Part shown: piece after piece, positions 16,513 to 25,456 of the stretch | Layout: each line of letters starts with the position of its first letter | How positions within the stretch are numbered: the first letter of the stretch is position 1 | DNA from: WTXA01 sp964415195 | Lineage (GTDB): Bacteria > Bacillota > TC1 | Assembly: GCA_964415195.1 (NCBI GenBank) | Contig: CAYPYD010000004.1 | Coordinates: forward strand, 104,242 to 168,241 | Length of the DNA: 64,000 bases | Direction: 5' to 3' | Made by a program: the position numbers and the translations under genes | Notes under the pieces: generated by a model | Told to the model about the DNA's origin: nothing | The model's input: the letters and a program-made list of their open reading frames with translations, nothing else | Database searches by the model: none

Positions 16513-17877
16513 ATGGATATTGGAGAGAGAATTAAGTACTTGAATAGTGTTGGTGTAGTAGATAAAACCTATGTCCTTTATTGGATGGTTAATGCTCAAA
16601 GGTGTGAATATAATCATGGTTTAGAGTATGCCATATATATGAGTAAGAAGTTAAGTAAGCCATTGGTGGTTTTTTTTGGTGCCATGGTGGAATATCAATA
16701 TATGAGGCATAGGGATTTTATGTTTGAGGGTCTTAGGGATGTTGCCGAGGGTTTGAAGAAAAGGGGTATTAGGTTTGTTGTCGGTGATTGTAGTGGTGAG
16801 GATGGTGTAAGATCCATAGCAACATCTGCAGTTATGATAATTACTGATAAGCCATATATTAGGGAAGAGATTGCTGCCAGGGATCATATATTGGAACTGG
16901 TGTCTTGTCCTTTTGTTGAGGTTGAGAGTAATGTTCTGGTGCCTGTTGAGGTGGTAAGTAATAAGGAGGAGTATGCTGCTAGTACTATTAGAAGGAAGCT
17001 TTGGAGTCAGATTAGTATGGGTAGTTTTGATTTTGCTGAGGAAGAGGTTGGTCCTGATCTATATTTTGATGGTTATGTTATGGAGGAGTTAGATCTTTAT
17101 AATAAAGAAAAGGACAAAGGTAAAGGAACAGACATAGAGAAAGAAATAGACAAAGAGAAAATAAAAGATAAAGAAGTAAAAATCATTGGTGGTTCGGTGG
17201 AGGCTCATCGTAGGCTGGAGGATTTTGTTGAGAATAAGTTGGTTAATTATGGTTTGAGGAGTAATCCTAGTGAGGATTGGTGTTCGGGTCTTAGTCCTTA
17301 TCTTCATTTTGGTCAGATTAGTCCGGTTGAGATTTATTTGAGGATGAATGATGTTGGTAGTGGGGGTATTGATGTTTCTGGTTTCTTGGAGGAGCTTATA
17401 GTCAGGCGGGAGTTGGCTTTTAATTTCATCTACTACAATTGTAATTATGATAAGTTTGAGTGTTTGCCTAATTGGGCTAGGGTTAGTTTAGGTAAGCATA
17501 GGGAGGATGTTCGTGAGTATGTGTATTCTCTTGAGGAGCTGGAGAGTGCCAGGACTCATGATGTTTATTGGAACAGTGCTCAGAGGGAGCTTGTTGGTAG
17601 TGGTGTTATGCATAACTATATGAGGATGTATTGGGGTAAGAAGATATTGGAGTGGTCCCCTTCTCCTGAGGTGGCTTTTAGTACTGCTCTTTATTTAAAT
17701 AATAAGTATTCTTTGGATGGTTTTGATCCTAATTCTTTTGCTGGGGTTGCTTGGTGTTTTGGTAAGCATGACAGGCCTTGGAGGGAGCGGAGTATTTTTG
17801 GGATGGTTAGGTTTATGAATGATAAGGGTTTGGTTAGGAAGTTTAAGATGGGGCCTTATTTGGAGAAGTGGAAGTAG
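16513..17877 (+). CDS. phr: class II deoxyribodipyrimidine photolyase
   Basis: A 454-residue DNA repair flavoenzyme that splits cyclobutane pyrimidine dimers with light. YVLYWMVNAQRCEYNHGLEY at the N-terminus and MRMYWGKKILEW, ALYLNNKYSLDGFDPNSF and RPWRERSIFGMVRFMN near the C-terminus are class II signatures. An unusual lysine/glutamate-rich insert (coding bases about 17100-17180) separates the N-terminal domain from the helical FAD domain. ATG 16513 is preceded by GAGGAG; a longer TTG start at 16480 would overlap the thioesterase gene. Confidence 0.92.
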   Translation: MDIGERIKYLNSVGVVDKTYVLYWMVNAQRCEYNHGLEYAIYMSKKLSKPLVVFFGAMVEYQYMRHRDFMFEGLRDVAEGLKKRGIRFVVGDCSGEDGVRSIATSAVMIITDKPYIREEIAARDHILELVSCPFVEVESNVLVPVEVVSNKEEYAASTIRRKLWSQISMGSFDFAEEEVGPDLYFDGYVMEELDLYNKEKDKGKGTDIEKEIDKEKIKDKEVKIIGGSVEAHRRLEDFVENKLVNYGLRSNPSEDWCSGLSPYLHFGQISPVEIYLRMNDVGSGGIDVSGFLEELIVRRELAFNFIYYNCNYDKFECLPNWARVSLGKHREDVREYVYSLEELESARTHDVYWNSAQRELVGSGVMHNYMRMYWGKKILEWSPSPEVAFSTALYLNNKYSLDGFDPNSFAGVAWCFGKHDRPWRERSIFGMVRFMNDKGLVRKFKMGPYLEKWK

Positions 17878-17924
17878 TTTTGTAGTTGGTATCCTGTGAT
17901 ACGGTTTATTTCATAGATGTTTGG

Positions 17925-17930
17925 TATAAT
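17925..17930 (+). promoter_or_regulatory. extended -10 promoter of the zinc-ribbon gene
   Basis: TGGTATAAT is an extended -10 element 29 bases before the start codon. No good -35 element was found. A small hairpin, GTATC/GATAC (17889-17902), lies upstream and may help end the photolyase transcript. Confidence 0.5.
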
Positions 17931-17958
17931 ATGGGTAGTAAATATTGGGAGGTGTCTT

Positions 17959-18198
17959 ATGTCTGAAGGTTGTGAAGGTAGCTTGGGTAAAGGCCAAGAG
18001 GTTATTGATTTAGTTAGAAGTAAGGGGTATTCGAATACGAAGATGGATAGTCCTTTGGAGATAGTTTGTGAGTGTGGTGAGTCATTCTTGTTGGAGACTT
18101 ATGAGGGTAAGTGTCCTGTTTGTGGGATGGTTTATGGCGTTACTCCTTGTCATGCTGATTCTGTAGAGAATGTTAGGGCTGCAGGGGTAGATTATTAG
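17959..18198 (+). CDS. small zinc-ribbon protein of unknown function
   Basis: A 79-residue soluble protein. CECG and CPVCG, about 15 residues apart, make a four-cysteine zinc ribbon, followed by MVYGVTPCHADSVENVRAAG with further Cys and His. Start ATG 17959 is chosen because GGGAGGTGTCTT precedes it; the frame from 17917 has no site. It is monocistronic, with its own promoter and terminator. Function is not recognised. Confidence 0.75.
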   Translation: MSEGCEGSLGKGQEVIDLVRSKGYSNTKMDSPLEIVCECGESFLLETYEGKCPVCGMVYGVTPCHADSVENVRAAGVDY

Positions 18199-18210
18199 AT
18201 AGACTATTGA

Positions 18211-18244
18211 ATTGATCTCGATTTTGGTCGGGGTCAATTTTTTT
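18211..18244 (+). terminator. terminator after the zinc-ribbon gene
   Basis: ATTGATCTCGA (18211-18221) pairs with TCGGGGTCAAT (18228-18238) with two G-T pairs, and seven T residues follow. Confidence 0.8.
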
Positions 18245-18370
18245 GTTTAATTTTATGGTAGTGTGGTTAGATGTGGAATAAATACTAGATAGTTGATAGG
18301 GTGTTGTGTTAGAATGTGTTTATTGAGTTTCAATGTTATTATTTACAGAGCCGGTTGTAAAGGAAGAATT

Positions 18371-18679
18371 ATGATGGGAATTTGTTGCGCACACATGTCA
18401 GATCATTTATATTTGATTGATGAGAAAAAAGTATTTAGAGATGGTGATAAAAATGATAAAATAGTTTATTATTCATCTAAATTTAATGAATATGGAATTC
18501 CTATTGGAGATGACGTTTCATACATATTGATAGAATTTTGTCCTTGGTGTGGGAGTGAATTACCAGAAAGTCTAAGAGACAGGTGGTTTTATGAGTTAGA
18601 ATTATTAGGATATGAAGAACCATTGTCTGTTAATAATTATCCTGAAAAATACAAATCATCAAAATGGTGGAAAGAGTGA
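18371..18679 (+). CDS. DUF6980-like small protein
   Basis: A 102-residue protein. MMGICCAHMSDHLY at the start and IEFCPWCGSELPESLRDRWF later give two cysteine pairs (CC and CPWC) and the SLRDxWF motif that I associate with the DUF6980 family. It may bind zinc. The start is ATG 18371, with GGAAGAATT upstream; the longer frame from 18293 has no site. It begins an AT-rich block of unknown genes. No function is known. Confidence 0.65.
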   Translation: MMGICCAHMSDHLYLIDEKKVFRDGDKNDKIVYYSSKFNEYGIPIGDDVSYILIEFCPWCGSELPESLRDRWFYELELLGYEEPLSVNNYPEKYKSSKWWKE

Positions 18680-18727
18680 ATTTCTTTGATCCTGATATAT
18701 TTAAATATTATTAATGAGGAGTAAATA

Positions 18728-19375
18728 ATGGAAAAAATAATAGCATTCATTGATTACAGGTATGAGCCTTTACAAAGGGATAGTATAATTAAAAATTATC
18801 TCTTAATTATATTATTCAACTCAGCAGTAATATTTCTTAGCAAAGGTACTTTTGAAAAGGTGTTTTTCACTATTCTGTTGTCAATATATCTTATTTCCAG
18901 TTTAACTATTTTAATAAAAGTGATAAATGAAAAATTCAAATCATATTTATATAGAGGCTTAATGAATACATACTTAACCATACAATTGATTTTAACAGGT
19001 TATTATTTATTTATTTACGGTTCTGATCATAATTTGATTTTGTTGATAGTAATATTTAGTATAACTATGTTCTATAATTTTATTTTATATAGAACTATTA
19101 TCAGGAATATAAATAATGATATTTTTAGTAAATTTACTTTAAGTAGTAGCAATAGCGGTAATTCGATAATATTATTTATAGCAAGTTTAAGTTATTTATT
19201 AGCTAGTGTATTATTATCAGATTTTGATAATAATACTGATTTTAAGATCATAGCATTCTGTCTATTTGTTCTTGCAATGTTACTTAGTGCTGGTAATATG
19301 ATTTTACTTAAAGCTTATTACATGTATAAATACAATTTCTTGGAGAATAGTGCTCATTTAAATAATCAAATATAA
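18728..19375 (+). CDS. polytopic membrane protein of unknown function
   Basis: A 215-residue protein with about six hydrophobic segments (around residues 22-40, 46-65, 80-100, 102-120, 145-165, 172-192), a short cytoplasmic start and a polar C-terminus. ATGAGGAGTAAATA provides GAGGAG seven bases before the ATG. No family is recognised. It sits between a DUF6980-like gene and a leucine-rich-repeat gene, all in the same direction. Confidence 0.65.
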   Translation: MEKIIAFIDYRYEPLQRDSIIKNYLLIILFNSAVIFLSKGTFEKVFFTILLSIYLISSLTILIKVINEKFKSYLYRGLMNTYLTIQLILTGYYLFIYGSDHNLILLIVIFSITMFYNFILYRTIIRNINNDIFSKFTLSSSNSGNSIILFIASLSYLLASVLLSDFDNNTDFKIIAFCLFVLAMLLSAGNMILLKAYYMYKYNFLENSAHLNNQI

Positions 19376-19465
19376 ATTTTTAAAGAGAGCAGCTCTTATC
19401 CAATAAAAAAGAATTTCACATTAAGCTCTTATTTAAAACTAAATCTGTATCTATGGAGGTAATAA

Positions 19466-20461
19466 ATGATAAAAGGAAATAAAAATAAGATGAAATTTGT
19501 AGCTGTAACATTACCTCTAGATATAAAGGATGGTATATTGATTGATACACATGACATTAATGAAATACAAACAATTACAGATTATATAAATAATAATGAT
19601 ATCAAAAAAGTATCTATACAAGGTTGTACCAACTTAGACTTTCTAGAAAAATGCAAAAAAATAGAATTTGTAGATATTCGAATACCTTATCAAATATCAG
19701 CACAAGAATACATGAATGAATTATATAAAATGAAAGAAATCCATGAAGAATTTCTAATATGTGACTTAACACCATTAGAAAATTTAGATAAATTAAAATA
19801 TTTATCTGTAAGCACTATTGAATTTCCAAATCTAAATATCAGTGTGAGTTTAGATGCTACTAAATTAAGTAATCTAGAATATTATGCTGGAGAGTATAAA
19901 TATATTGAAAATAGTATGAAAGATCTTAAAAGTTTAAAGACTTTGCAGGCAAACGCATTTAAGTCCAAACATAAGAATTTAAGTGCGCTTTGTAATTTGT
20001 CTAATCTTGAATCATTAAATTTAATTTCTTCAAATATCCAATCCTTAGATGGTATAGACAAACTTGATAAATTAAAAGAGTTAGCACTATCCTATAACAG
20101 AAGTCTTCAGAATATTGATTCTTTAGTTCACATTTCAAAATCATTATGTAGTTTAGTATTGGAGAAGAGTGCGAAAATAAAAAGGCTTGATGTTTTAAAA
20201 GAACTGAATAATTTAGTAAGATTAAGTTTAATCGGAGATAATGAACTTGAAGATTTGAGCTTTATTAATAATATGCCAAGTCTGAAGACCTTTATTTTTG
20301 AATTCAATATATTAAATGGTAATTTAGATAATTGTTTAAGCTTATCATATGTTTATTCTTATAAAAATCGAAATCACTATAATTTGAAAGACAAGGATTT
20401 ACCTAAAATAAAGTTTTTCAAAGGTAATGAAAGTATAGTTGATTGGCTAAGATTAAATTAA
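19466..20461 (+). CDS. leucine-rich-repeat protein, probably cytoplasmic
   Basis: A 331-residue protein without a signal peptide or membrane segment. From about residue 105 it has repeating units of about 22 residues of the form L-x-x-L-x-x-L-x-L (for example NLSNLESLNLISSNIQSLDG and KLDKLKELALSYNRSLQNID), as in internalin-type repeats. The first 100 residues carry degenerate repeats. A protein-binding role is likely; the partner is unknown. TGGAGGTAATAA precedes the ATG. Confidence 0.75.
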   Translation: MIKGNKNKMKFVAVTLPLDIKDGILIDTHDINEIQTITDYINNNDIKKVSIQGCTNLDFLEKCKKIEFVDIRIPYQISAQEYMNELYKMKEIHEEFLICDLTPLENLDKLKYLSVSTIEFPNLNISVSLDATKLSNLEYYAGEYKYIENSMKDLKSLKTLQANAFKSKHKNLSALCNLSNLESLNLISSNIQSLDGIDKLDKLKELALSYNRSLQNIDSLVHISKSLCSLVLEKSAKIKRLDVLKELNNLVRLSLIGDNELEDLSFINNMPSLKTFIFEFNILNGNLDNCLSLSYVYSYKNRNHYNLKDKDLPKIKFFKGNESIVDWLRLN

Positions 20462-20505
20462 GGCGTAAATTTATTTAAAACGAAAAGGACTAGATGAGGA
20501 GTAAA

Positions 20506-20955
20506 ATGGATTATACAATATTTGAAAATAAAATAATATCATTCTATGCTATAATCATCTTTTTCAGTTTACTATCTTTCTTGATTATACTCATTTTAGG
20601 TTTTAAGAAGTTACCAATAATATTATCAAAGTATAGATTATCTAAGAAATATATTAAGCTATTATTAATATTGTATGTTAGCATTACACTAGTTATTGGT
20701 CTATTTCTTTCAAGGAATTATCTTTTAGATCTTAATCTAGTTAAAGAAAGAAAATTTATTATTGATGAAGTTACAGCTATAACTTCTGACCTGAGAGGTG
20801 ACACTGGAGAGATAAGAGAAATAAAATTTTTGAACTCTGAAGATCGAGTAATAAGCATTAATTTTGTTTATGGAGAAGTGAAAAAAGATGAGAAATATAT
20901 AATAATGTATCTTCCAAATACACATATTGGTGCAATAGTGCAGAAACTAGAATAA
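20506..20955 (+). CDS. two-helix membrane protein of unknown function
   Basis: A 149-residue protein with hydrophobic segments at about 12-33 and 47-68 and a soluble C-terminal domain of about 80 residues rich in beta-type sequence (EIREIKFLNSEDRVISINFV). Start ATG 20506 is chosen because GAGGAGTAAA lies just before it; an ATG at 20494 would contain that site. It may be co-transcribed with the next gene. No family is recognised. Confidence 0.6.
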   Translation: MDYTIFENKIISFYAIIIFFSLLSFLIILILGFKKLPIILSKYRLSKKYIKLLLILYVSITLVIGLFLSRNYLLDLNLVKERKFIIDEVTAITSDLRGDTGEIREIKFLNSEDRVISINFVYGEVKKDEKYIIMYLPNTHIGAIVQKLE

Positions 20956-21021
20956 AGATAAATGTCAACTGGTAGCTGTAAAGCAAGTTTAGTAATATTA
21001 TTTACCATAATGGAGAAGAAA

Positions 21022-21456
21022 ATGAACAAGAAAAATAAAATGCTATATAGTATAGTAATATTAGCTATAATAGGTACTTTAATTTTTATAATTTCTAATA
21101 AAATGTACGTAACCAACGAAGTTATGAGAATTGATGGGAAAAAAGGTGAAGTGCAATTTGAATATGTTGAAATTGATAACACAGTAATTAAATTCAAAGA
21201 AGAATTAACAAAAGATGAACTGAAAATCGTTGTTGAAATGTTAAATAACAAAAAACTAATATATGACCAACCAAGTTGTGGATATGACGAAAATATAAAA
21301 TTAATAATTGATGATAAAGAATTTTTATTTGCATTGGATAATTGTCCAAATATAAAATTTGGCAAGACTAACTATATATTAAATATTTCGGGAAAAGAAA
21401 GAGAAATTTTAAATCAGATATTTTTTGTTAGAGGAGGATTCTTTCCAGCTATATAA
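21022..21456 (+). CDS. membrane-anchored or secreted small protein of unknown function
   Basis: A 144-residue protein with one N-terminal hydrophobic segment (residues 7-24, YSIVILAIIGTLIFIISN) and an exported soluble domain. Cys residues in PSCGYDE and LDNCPN could form a disulphide. Start ATG 21022 has GGAGAAGAAA upstream; an ATG at 20962 lacks a site. It is the last gene of the block before a terminator. No family is recognised. Confidence 0.6.
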   Translation: MNKKNKMLYSIVILAIIGTLIFIISNKMYVTNEVMRIDGKKGEVQFEYVEIDNTVIKFKEELTKDELKIVVEMLNNKKLIYDQPSCGYDENIKLIIDDKEFLFALDNCPNIKFGKTNYILNISGKEREILNQIFFVRGGFFPAI

Positions 21457-21492
21457 TATTTGAGTTATTGTATTCTAATTTATTTAAATTTA

Positions 21493-21532
21493 AAGGTCTG
21501 GTTACTCTAATTGAGGAACCAGACCTTATTTA
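21493..21532 (+). terminator. terminator ending the accessory block
   Basis: AAGGTCTGGTT (21493-21503) pairs perfectly with AACCAGACCTT (21517-21527); a mixed AT tract follows. Confidence 0.72.
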
Positions 21533-21551
21533 TTAATTCTTTAAAAAACAC

Positions 21552-21611
21552 TTGACCTAATGAATTCCGTGATGTATTATTGTATTAGTTGATTAATACA
21601 ATAATACATCA
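21552..21611 (+). promoter_or_regulatory. promoter and long palindromic operator of the YtrA-type operon
   Basis: TTGACC (21552-21557) and TATTAT (21575-21580) are 17 bases apart. A perfect inverted repeat with arms TGATGTATTATTGTATTA (21570-21587) and TAATACAATAATACATCA (21594-21611) covers the -10 element and start point. It is the likely binding site of the GntR-family repressor encoded by the first gene. Confidence 0.85.
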
Positions 21612-21659
21612 GCAGCAAAGTAGAGTAGAGAAGAAAACAAACACTAAGGAGGTGTGACT

Positions 21660-22040
21660 ATGTCTTGGGAAATAAAGGGTGATAGACCCGTATATGCCCA
21701 ACTGGTCGAAATAATAGGGCAGAAGATCATTAAAAATGAATTCCCCCCTGACAGCAAGTTACCTTCAGTAAGGGACCTGGCAGCAATGGCAGAAGTAAAT
21801 CCCAACACTATGCAAAAAGCACTAGTGGAACTAGAAACAGAAGGACTAATAAGCTCGATACGAACAACAGGGAAATACGTAACAGATAATGTAGGACTGA
21901 TTGAAAACTACAAAAGAAAACTAGCAGTCAAAGAACTAGTAGCTTTCATTGGAAAAATGAAAGACCTAGGCTTCAAAGTAGAAGAAATAAAACAACTAGT
22001 GGACAAGGAGATAAACGATGGAAACAGTTTTAGAAATTAA
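21660..22040 (+). CDS. GntR-family transcriptional regulator, YtrA subfamily
   Basis: A 126-residue repressor. RPVYAQLVEIIGQKIIKNEF and KLPSVRDLAAMAEVNPNTMQ form the winged-helix domain; the short C-terminal part lacks a large effector domain, as in YtrA. YtrA-type regulators control ABC exporters induced by cell-wall-active compounds. Start ATG 21660 has AAGGAGGTGTGACT just upstream; GTG at 21654 lies inside that site. Its 3' end overlaps the next gene by 23 bases. Confidence 0.92.
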   Translation: MSWEIKGDRPVYAQLVEIIGQKIIKNEFPPDSKLPSVRDLAAMAEVNPNTMQKALVELETEGLISSIRTTGKYVTDNVGLIENYKRKLAVKELVAFIGKMKDLGFKVEEIKQLVDKEINDGNSFRN

Positions 22041-22716
22041 AGAACTAAAGAAAAGTTACGGAAGAAAAACTGCCTTGGACATAGGCAACCTGAAATTTGA
22101 AGGAGGCAAAATAGTAGGCCTACTAGGACCAAATGGAAGCGGAAAAACCACCTTCATCAAACTAGTAAGCGGACTCTTAACACCTAGTAAAGGAAGCATA
22201 ACTGTTGGAGGAATGGAAGTAGGCGTAGCAACAAAAGCAATAGTCTCCTACCTGCCAGACGCCAACTACCTCTTCGACTGGATGAAGACCAGCGATATTG
22301 TACAATTCTTCAAAGACTTCTACAAGGACTTCGACGAAGTGATAGCACTAGACATGCTAGCAAAGTTAGGAATTGATATGAAACAATCCCTAAAAGCAAT
22401 GTCCAAGGGCACCAAAGAAAAAGTCCAACTAATACTAGTAATGAGCAGACGCGCCAAACTATATTTATTAGATGAACCAATTGGTGGAGTAGACCCTGCA
22501 GCCAGAGACTACATCCTAAAAACCATAATCAGCAACTACAACGAAGAAGCAGTAGTCATAATAGCCACCCACTTAATAGGTGACATAGAGAACATCTTAG
22601 ATGAATTTGTCTTTATTGATAATGGTATCGTGGTAATGTCTGGAAATGTTGACGAAATCAAAGAACAAAAAGGAATGTCAATCGACAATCTATTCAGGGA
22701 GGTATTCAAATGTTAG
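22018..22716 (+). CDS. ABC exporter ATP-binding protein
   Basis: A 232-residue ATPase. Walker A is GPNGSGKT (about residues 37-44) and Walker B YLLDEPIGGVDP. The signature position reads LKAMSKGTKEKVQL rather than LSGGQ, a variant normal for YtrB/BcrA-type exporters. It pairs with the permease encoded next (overlap of seven bases). Confidence 0.92.
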   Translation: METVLEIKELKKSYGRKTALDIGNLKFEGGKIVGLLGPNGSGKTTFIKLVSGLLTPSKGSITVGGMEVGVATKAIVSYLPDANYLFDWMKTSDIVQFFKDFYKDFDEVIALDMLAKLGIDMKQSLKAMSKGTKEKVQLILVMSRRAKLYLLDEPIGGVDPAARDYILKTIISNYNEEAVVIIATHLIGDIENILDEFVFIDNGIVVMSGNVDEIKEQKGMSIDNLFREVFKC

Positions 22717-23492
22717 GAAAACTAATTAAATACGAACTAAAAAGCACCATGAGAATATTCCTTCCCCTATATGGAGTAATATTAGGATTTACTTTAATAA
22801 GAAAACTACTAGACATTCTAAACATAGAATTCTTTTTCTCTGATGGAATACTAGTAACAACATATGCCCTATTAACAGTAGGCATCATAGCCCTAACCTT
22901 CATAGTAGGCATCCAAAGATTCTACAAAAACATCCTAGGAACCGAAGGATACCTCATGAACACCCTACCAGTAAAATCATGGCAACTAGTATTTTCAAAA
23001 CTACTTACAGCAGTAATATGGTTCTTTGGAAGTATGCTAGTATTACTATCTTCAGTTCTAATACAACTAAGCTCCAAAGGTATCTTGGGCGATATCTGGA
23101 ATGGTGCCAAAATGATCTGGGACAGTCTGTTATTAGAATTCGGCTGGCAAGGCGGTCTTCTACTAGGAGAACTAGGTCTTATGCTCATAATCTATTCATG
23201 CTATGGTTTTCTAATGGTTTATTGTGCCATGGCAATAGGACACCTATTTAACAGCAACAGAATCATATATTCCTTTGTTGCCTATATAGGTCTATATTTT
23301 ATAGTGCAGATGATATCCGTAGTTACAATGCTTGTATATGGATTTGTATTTGCTGGTGGACTCGCTTTCTTAGAAAACGGAGACGTGGGATTGACAATAT
23401 TAACCATCCAGTTAATAATGTCTGGAATAATTTCAGTTGCCCTCTATTTGGGAACTAACTTTATAGTAAAGAAAAGGTTGAATTTAGAATGA
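22710..23492 (+). CDS. ABC exporter permease
   Basis: A 260-residue integral membrane protein with about six hydrophobic segments (first two about residues 13-32 and 45-70). It begins MLGKLIKYELKSTMRIFLPL, the usual start of ABC-2-type permeases. It overlaps both neighbours by a few bases. Substrate unknown; regulator and context suggest response to a cell-envelope stress. Confidence 0.85.
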   Translation: MLGKLIKYELKSTMRIFLPLYGVILGFTLIRKLLDILNIEFFFSDGILVTTYALLTVGIIALTFIVGIQRFYKNILGTEGYLMNTLPVKSWQLVFSKLLTAVIWFFGSMLVLLSSVLIQLSSKGILGDIWNGAKMIWDSLLLEFGWQGGLLLGELGLMLIIYSCYGFLMVYCAMAIGHLFNSNRIIYSFVAYIGLYFIVQMISVVTMLVYGFVFAGGLAFLENGDVGLTILTIQLIMSGIISVALYLGTNFIVKKRLNLE

Positions 23493-25444
23493 TATTAGAT
23501 ATTAAAAATGTAGTCAAAGAATACAAATTAAGCAGAAATAATAGGTTTAGAGCCTTAAACGGCATAGATCTTAACTTTGAGTCGGGACAACTGGTATCAA
23601 TAATAGGAGAATCAGGAAGCGGAAAATCTACCCTGATGAACGTTATTGGCGGCCTGGACAACGACTACCAAGGAGACATACTCCTAGATGGAAAATCAGT
23701 CCATAACCTAAAAGAAAAGGACCTGGACAACTACAGAAAGAACAAAATAGGCTTTGTATTTCAAAGTTTCAATCTAATTCCCCACCTTCAGGTTCTAGAC
23801 AATATTACAGTGGCTATGACCTTATCCAATGTTAAAAAATCCGATAGAATCAAAAGAGCCAAAAAGATACTAAAAGACGTTGGACTAGCTGACCAGATGT
23901 ACAAAAAACCAAACCAACTCTCTGGTGGCCAAAAACAAAGAGTAGCCATAGCCAGAGCCTTGATTAATGATCCAGATATCATATTAGCCGACGAACCAAC
24001 AGGTTCCCTGGACTCAGAAACAAGCGATCAAATACTAATACTGATTAAAAAAATAGCTGCCAAAGGCAAGCTGGTAATTATAGTAACCCACTCAGAAAAA
24101 GTAGCTAGCCACTCAGATAGGGTGATAACAATTGCTGATGGTCTTATCATCAAAGATGTAATGAAGGAAGAAAATAAAGAAATAATAATTGGTGAAGAAA
24201 AAATAGACAATGGTAAACAGAACTTGTCATTTTTTGACGCCATAGGTATGGCCTTAAAGAATATGAAAGAAAAACTGGCAAGGAATCTATTGGTATCAAT
24301 TGGTGCCTCCATTGGTATAACCAGTGTAATCATCATGTTATCGATCGGTAATGGTGTAGGAAAATATATAACAGACACCATGAACGAGTATGTAAACCCT
24401 ATGGTAATAGAGGTTCATCAACTGGCAGTAGAAGAAAATACTAATGGTGCTCCTGGTGCTCCTGGTGATATAATGGCCACTGAAGCCAAGCCATTTGAAA
24501 AGGAAAACATTGATGAGCTAAGTGCAATTAAGGGTGTAGAAAAAGTAGAATTGGCATATAGTAAGTTTAGTTTCAGGGATAATATATTAAGACTTGGAGA
24601 AGAGGAAATTCCTTTTCAGAACTTAAGTACTATCTCAAGTAATATAACCAGTGAAAATATAAACGAGGGTAAATTACCTGTGGCTGGTGAAGTAATGTTA
24701 AGTGCCAATTTACTGGAGAATTTTGAAACTAGTCCAATAGGACAGACTATTGAATTAGAATTTATGATCGGTGAAACTAAGTTTGTAGAAAACTTTATTG
24801 TTAGTGGAATTTATGGTGAAATATCAGAAAGTGGTATGAATAATTTCACTTCTGTATTTTTCAATTATGCTGACTTGGAAAATCTGGCAAAGGATAAGGA
24901 TGTTTCAATCAAGGCTAATACAGTCTACCTAGTAACTGATGATCAAGATAATGTTCAGGCTATTAAAGATAAGGTGCTAGCTTTTGGCTATACTGGTTCC
25001 ATGGAAGAGCTTTTACTTGGAATGTTCAAGGAAATGCTGGATGTTATTACCTACATACTTGCAGCTATTGCAGCTATATCATTGGTGGTTTCAGCTATTA
25101 TGATATTGGTGGTAATGTACATATCTGTTGTTGAAAGGACTAGAGAAATTGGTGTCTTAAAAGCAATAGGGGCTAGAAGAAAGGACATTAAGAGAATCTT
25201 CGTGGCTGAATCATTTTTGATTGGCTTAGTGAGTGGTTTATTTGGTCTGTTAGTGGCAGTTCTATTAATGATTATTATCAATGGCTTCACTAATAGTTTG
25301 TATAATGTGGACCTGGTTTTAATTAGTGGCACTTTTGCTATATTTGGTGTACTGGTTAGTGTGGGCATCAGTATCCTAGCAGGATTAGCTCCAGCTAGCA
25401 AGGCGGCAAAACTTGATCCTGTTGAGTCATTGAGAAGAGAGTAG
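23489..25444 (+). CDS. MacB-type ABC transporter, ATPase fused to permease
   Basis: A 651-residue fusion. The ATPase domain (about 1-220) has GESGSGKST, LSGGQKQRVAIARAL and DEPTGSLDS. A MacB-like domain follows: helix 1 at about 265-285, an extracytoplasmic domain to about 515, and three C-terminal helices with the FtsX-type motif RTREIGVLKAIGARRKDI. Such proteins act as mechanotransmission exporters of peptides or antibiotics. It overlaps the preceding permease by four bases. Its first half is rich in A and C at third positions while the second half is not. Confidence 0.92.
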   Translation: MILDIKNVVKEYKLSRNNRFRALNGIDLNFESGQLVSIIGESGSGKSTLMNVIGGLDNDYQGDILLDGKSVHNLKEKDLDNYRKNKIGFVFQSFNLIPHLQVLDNITVAMTLSNVKKSDRIKRAKKILKDVGLADQMYKKPNQLSGGQKQRVAIARALINDPDIILADEPTGSLDSETSDQILILIKKIAAKGKLVIIVTHSEKVASHSDRVITIADGLIIKDVMKEENKEIIIGEEKIDNGKQNLSFFDAIGMALKNMKEKLARNLLVSIGASIGITSVIIMLSIGNGVGKYITDTMNEYVNPMVIEVHQLAVEENTNGAPGAPGDIMATEAKPFEKENIDELSAIKGVEKVELAYSKFSFRDNILRLGEEEIPFQNLSTISSNITSENINEGKLPVAGEVMLSANLLENFETSPIGQTIELEFMIGETKFVENFIVSGIYGEISESGMNNFTSVFFNYADLENLAKDKDVSIKANTVYLVTDDQDNVQAIKDKVLAFGYTGSMEELLLGMFKEMLDVITYILAAIAAISLVVSAIMILVVMYISVVERTREIGVLKAIGARRKDIKRIFVAESFLIGLVSGLFGLLVAVLLMIIINGFTNSLYNVDLVLISGTFAIFGVLVSVGISILAGLAPASKAAKLDPVESLRRE

Positions 25445-25456
25445 AGGTTTAGACTA

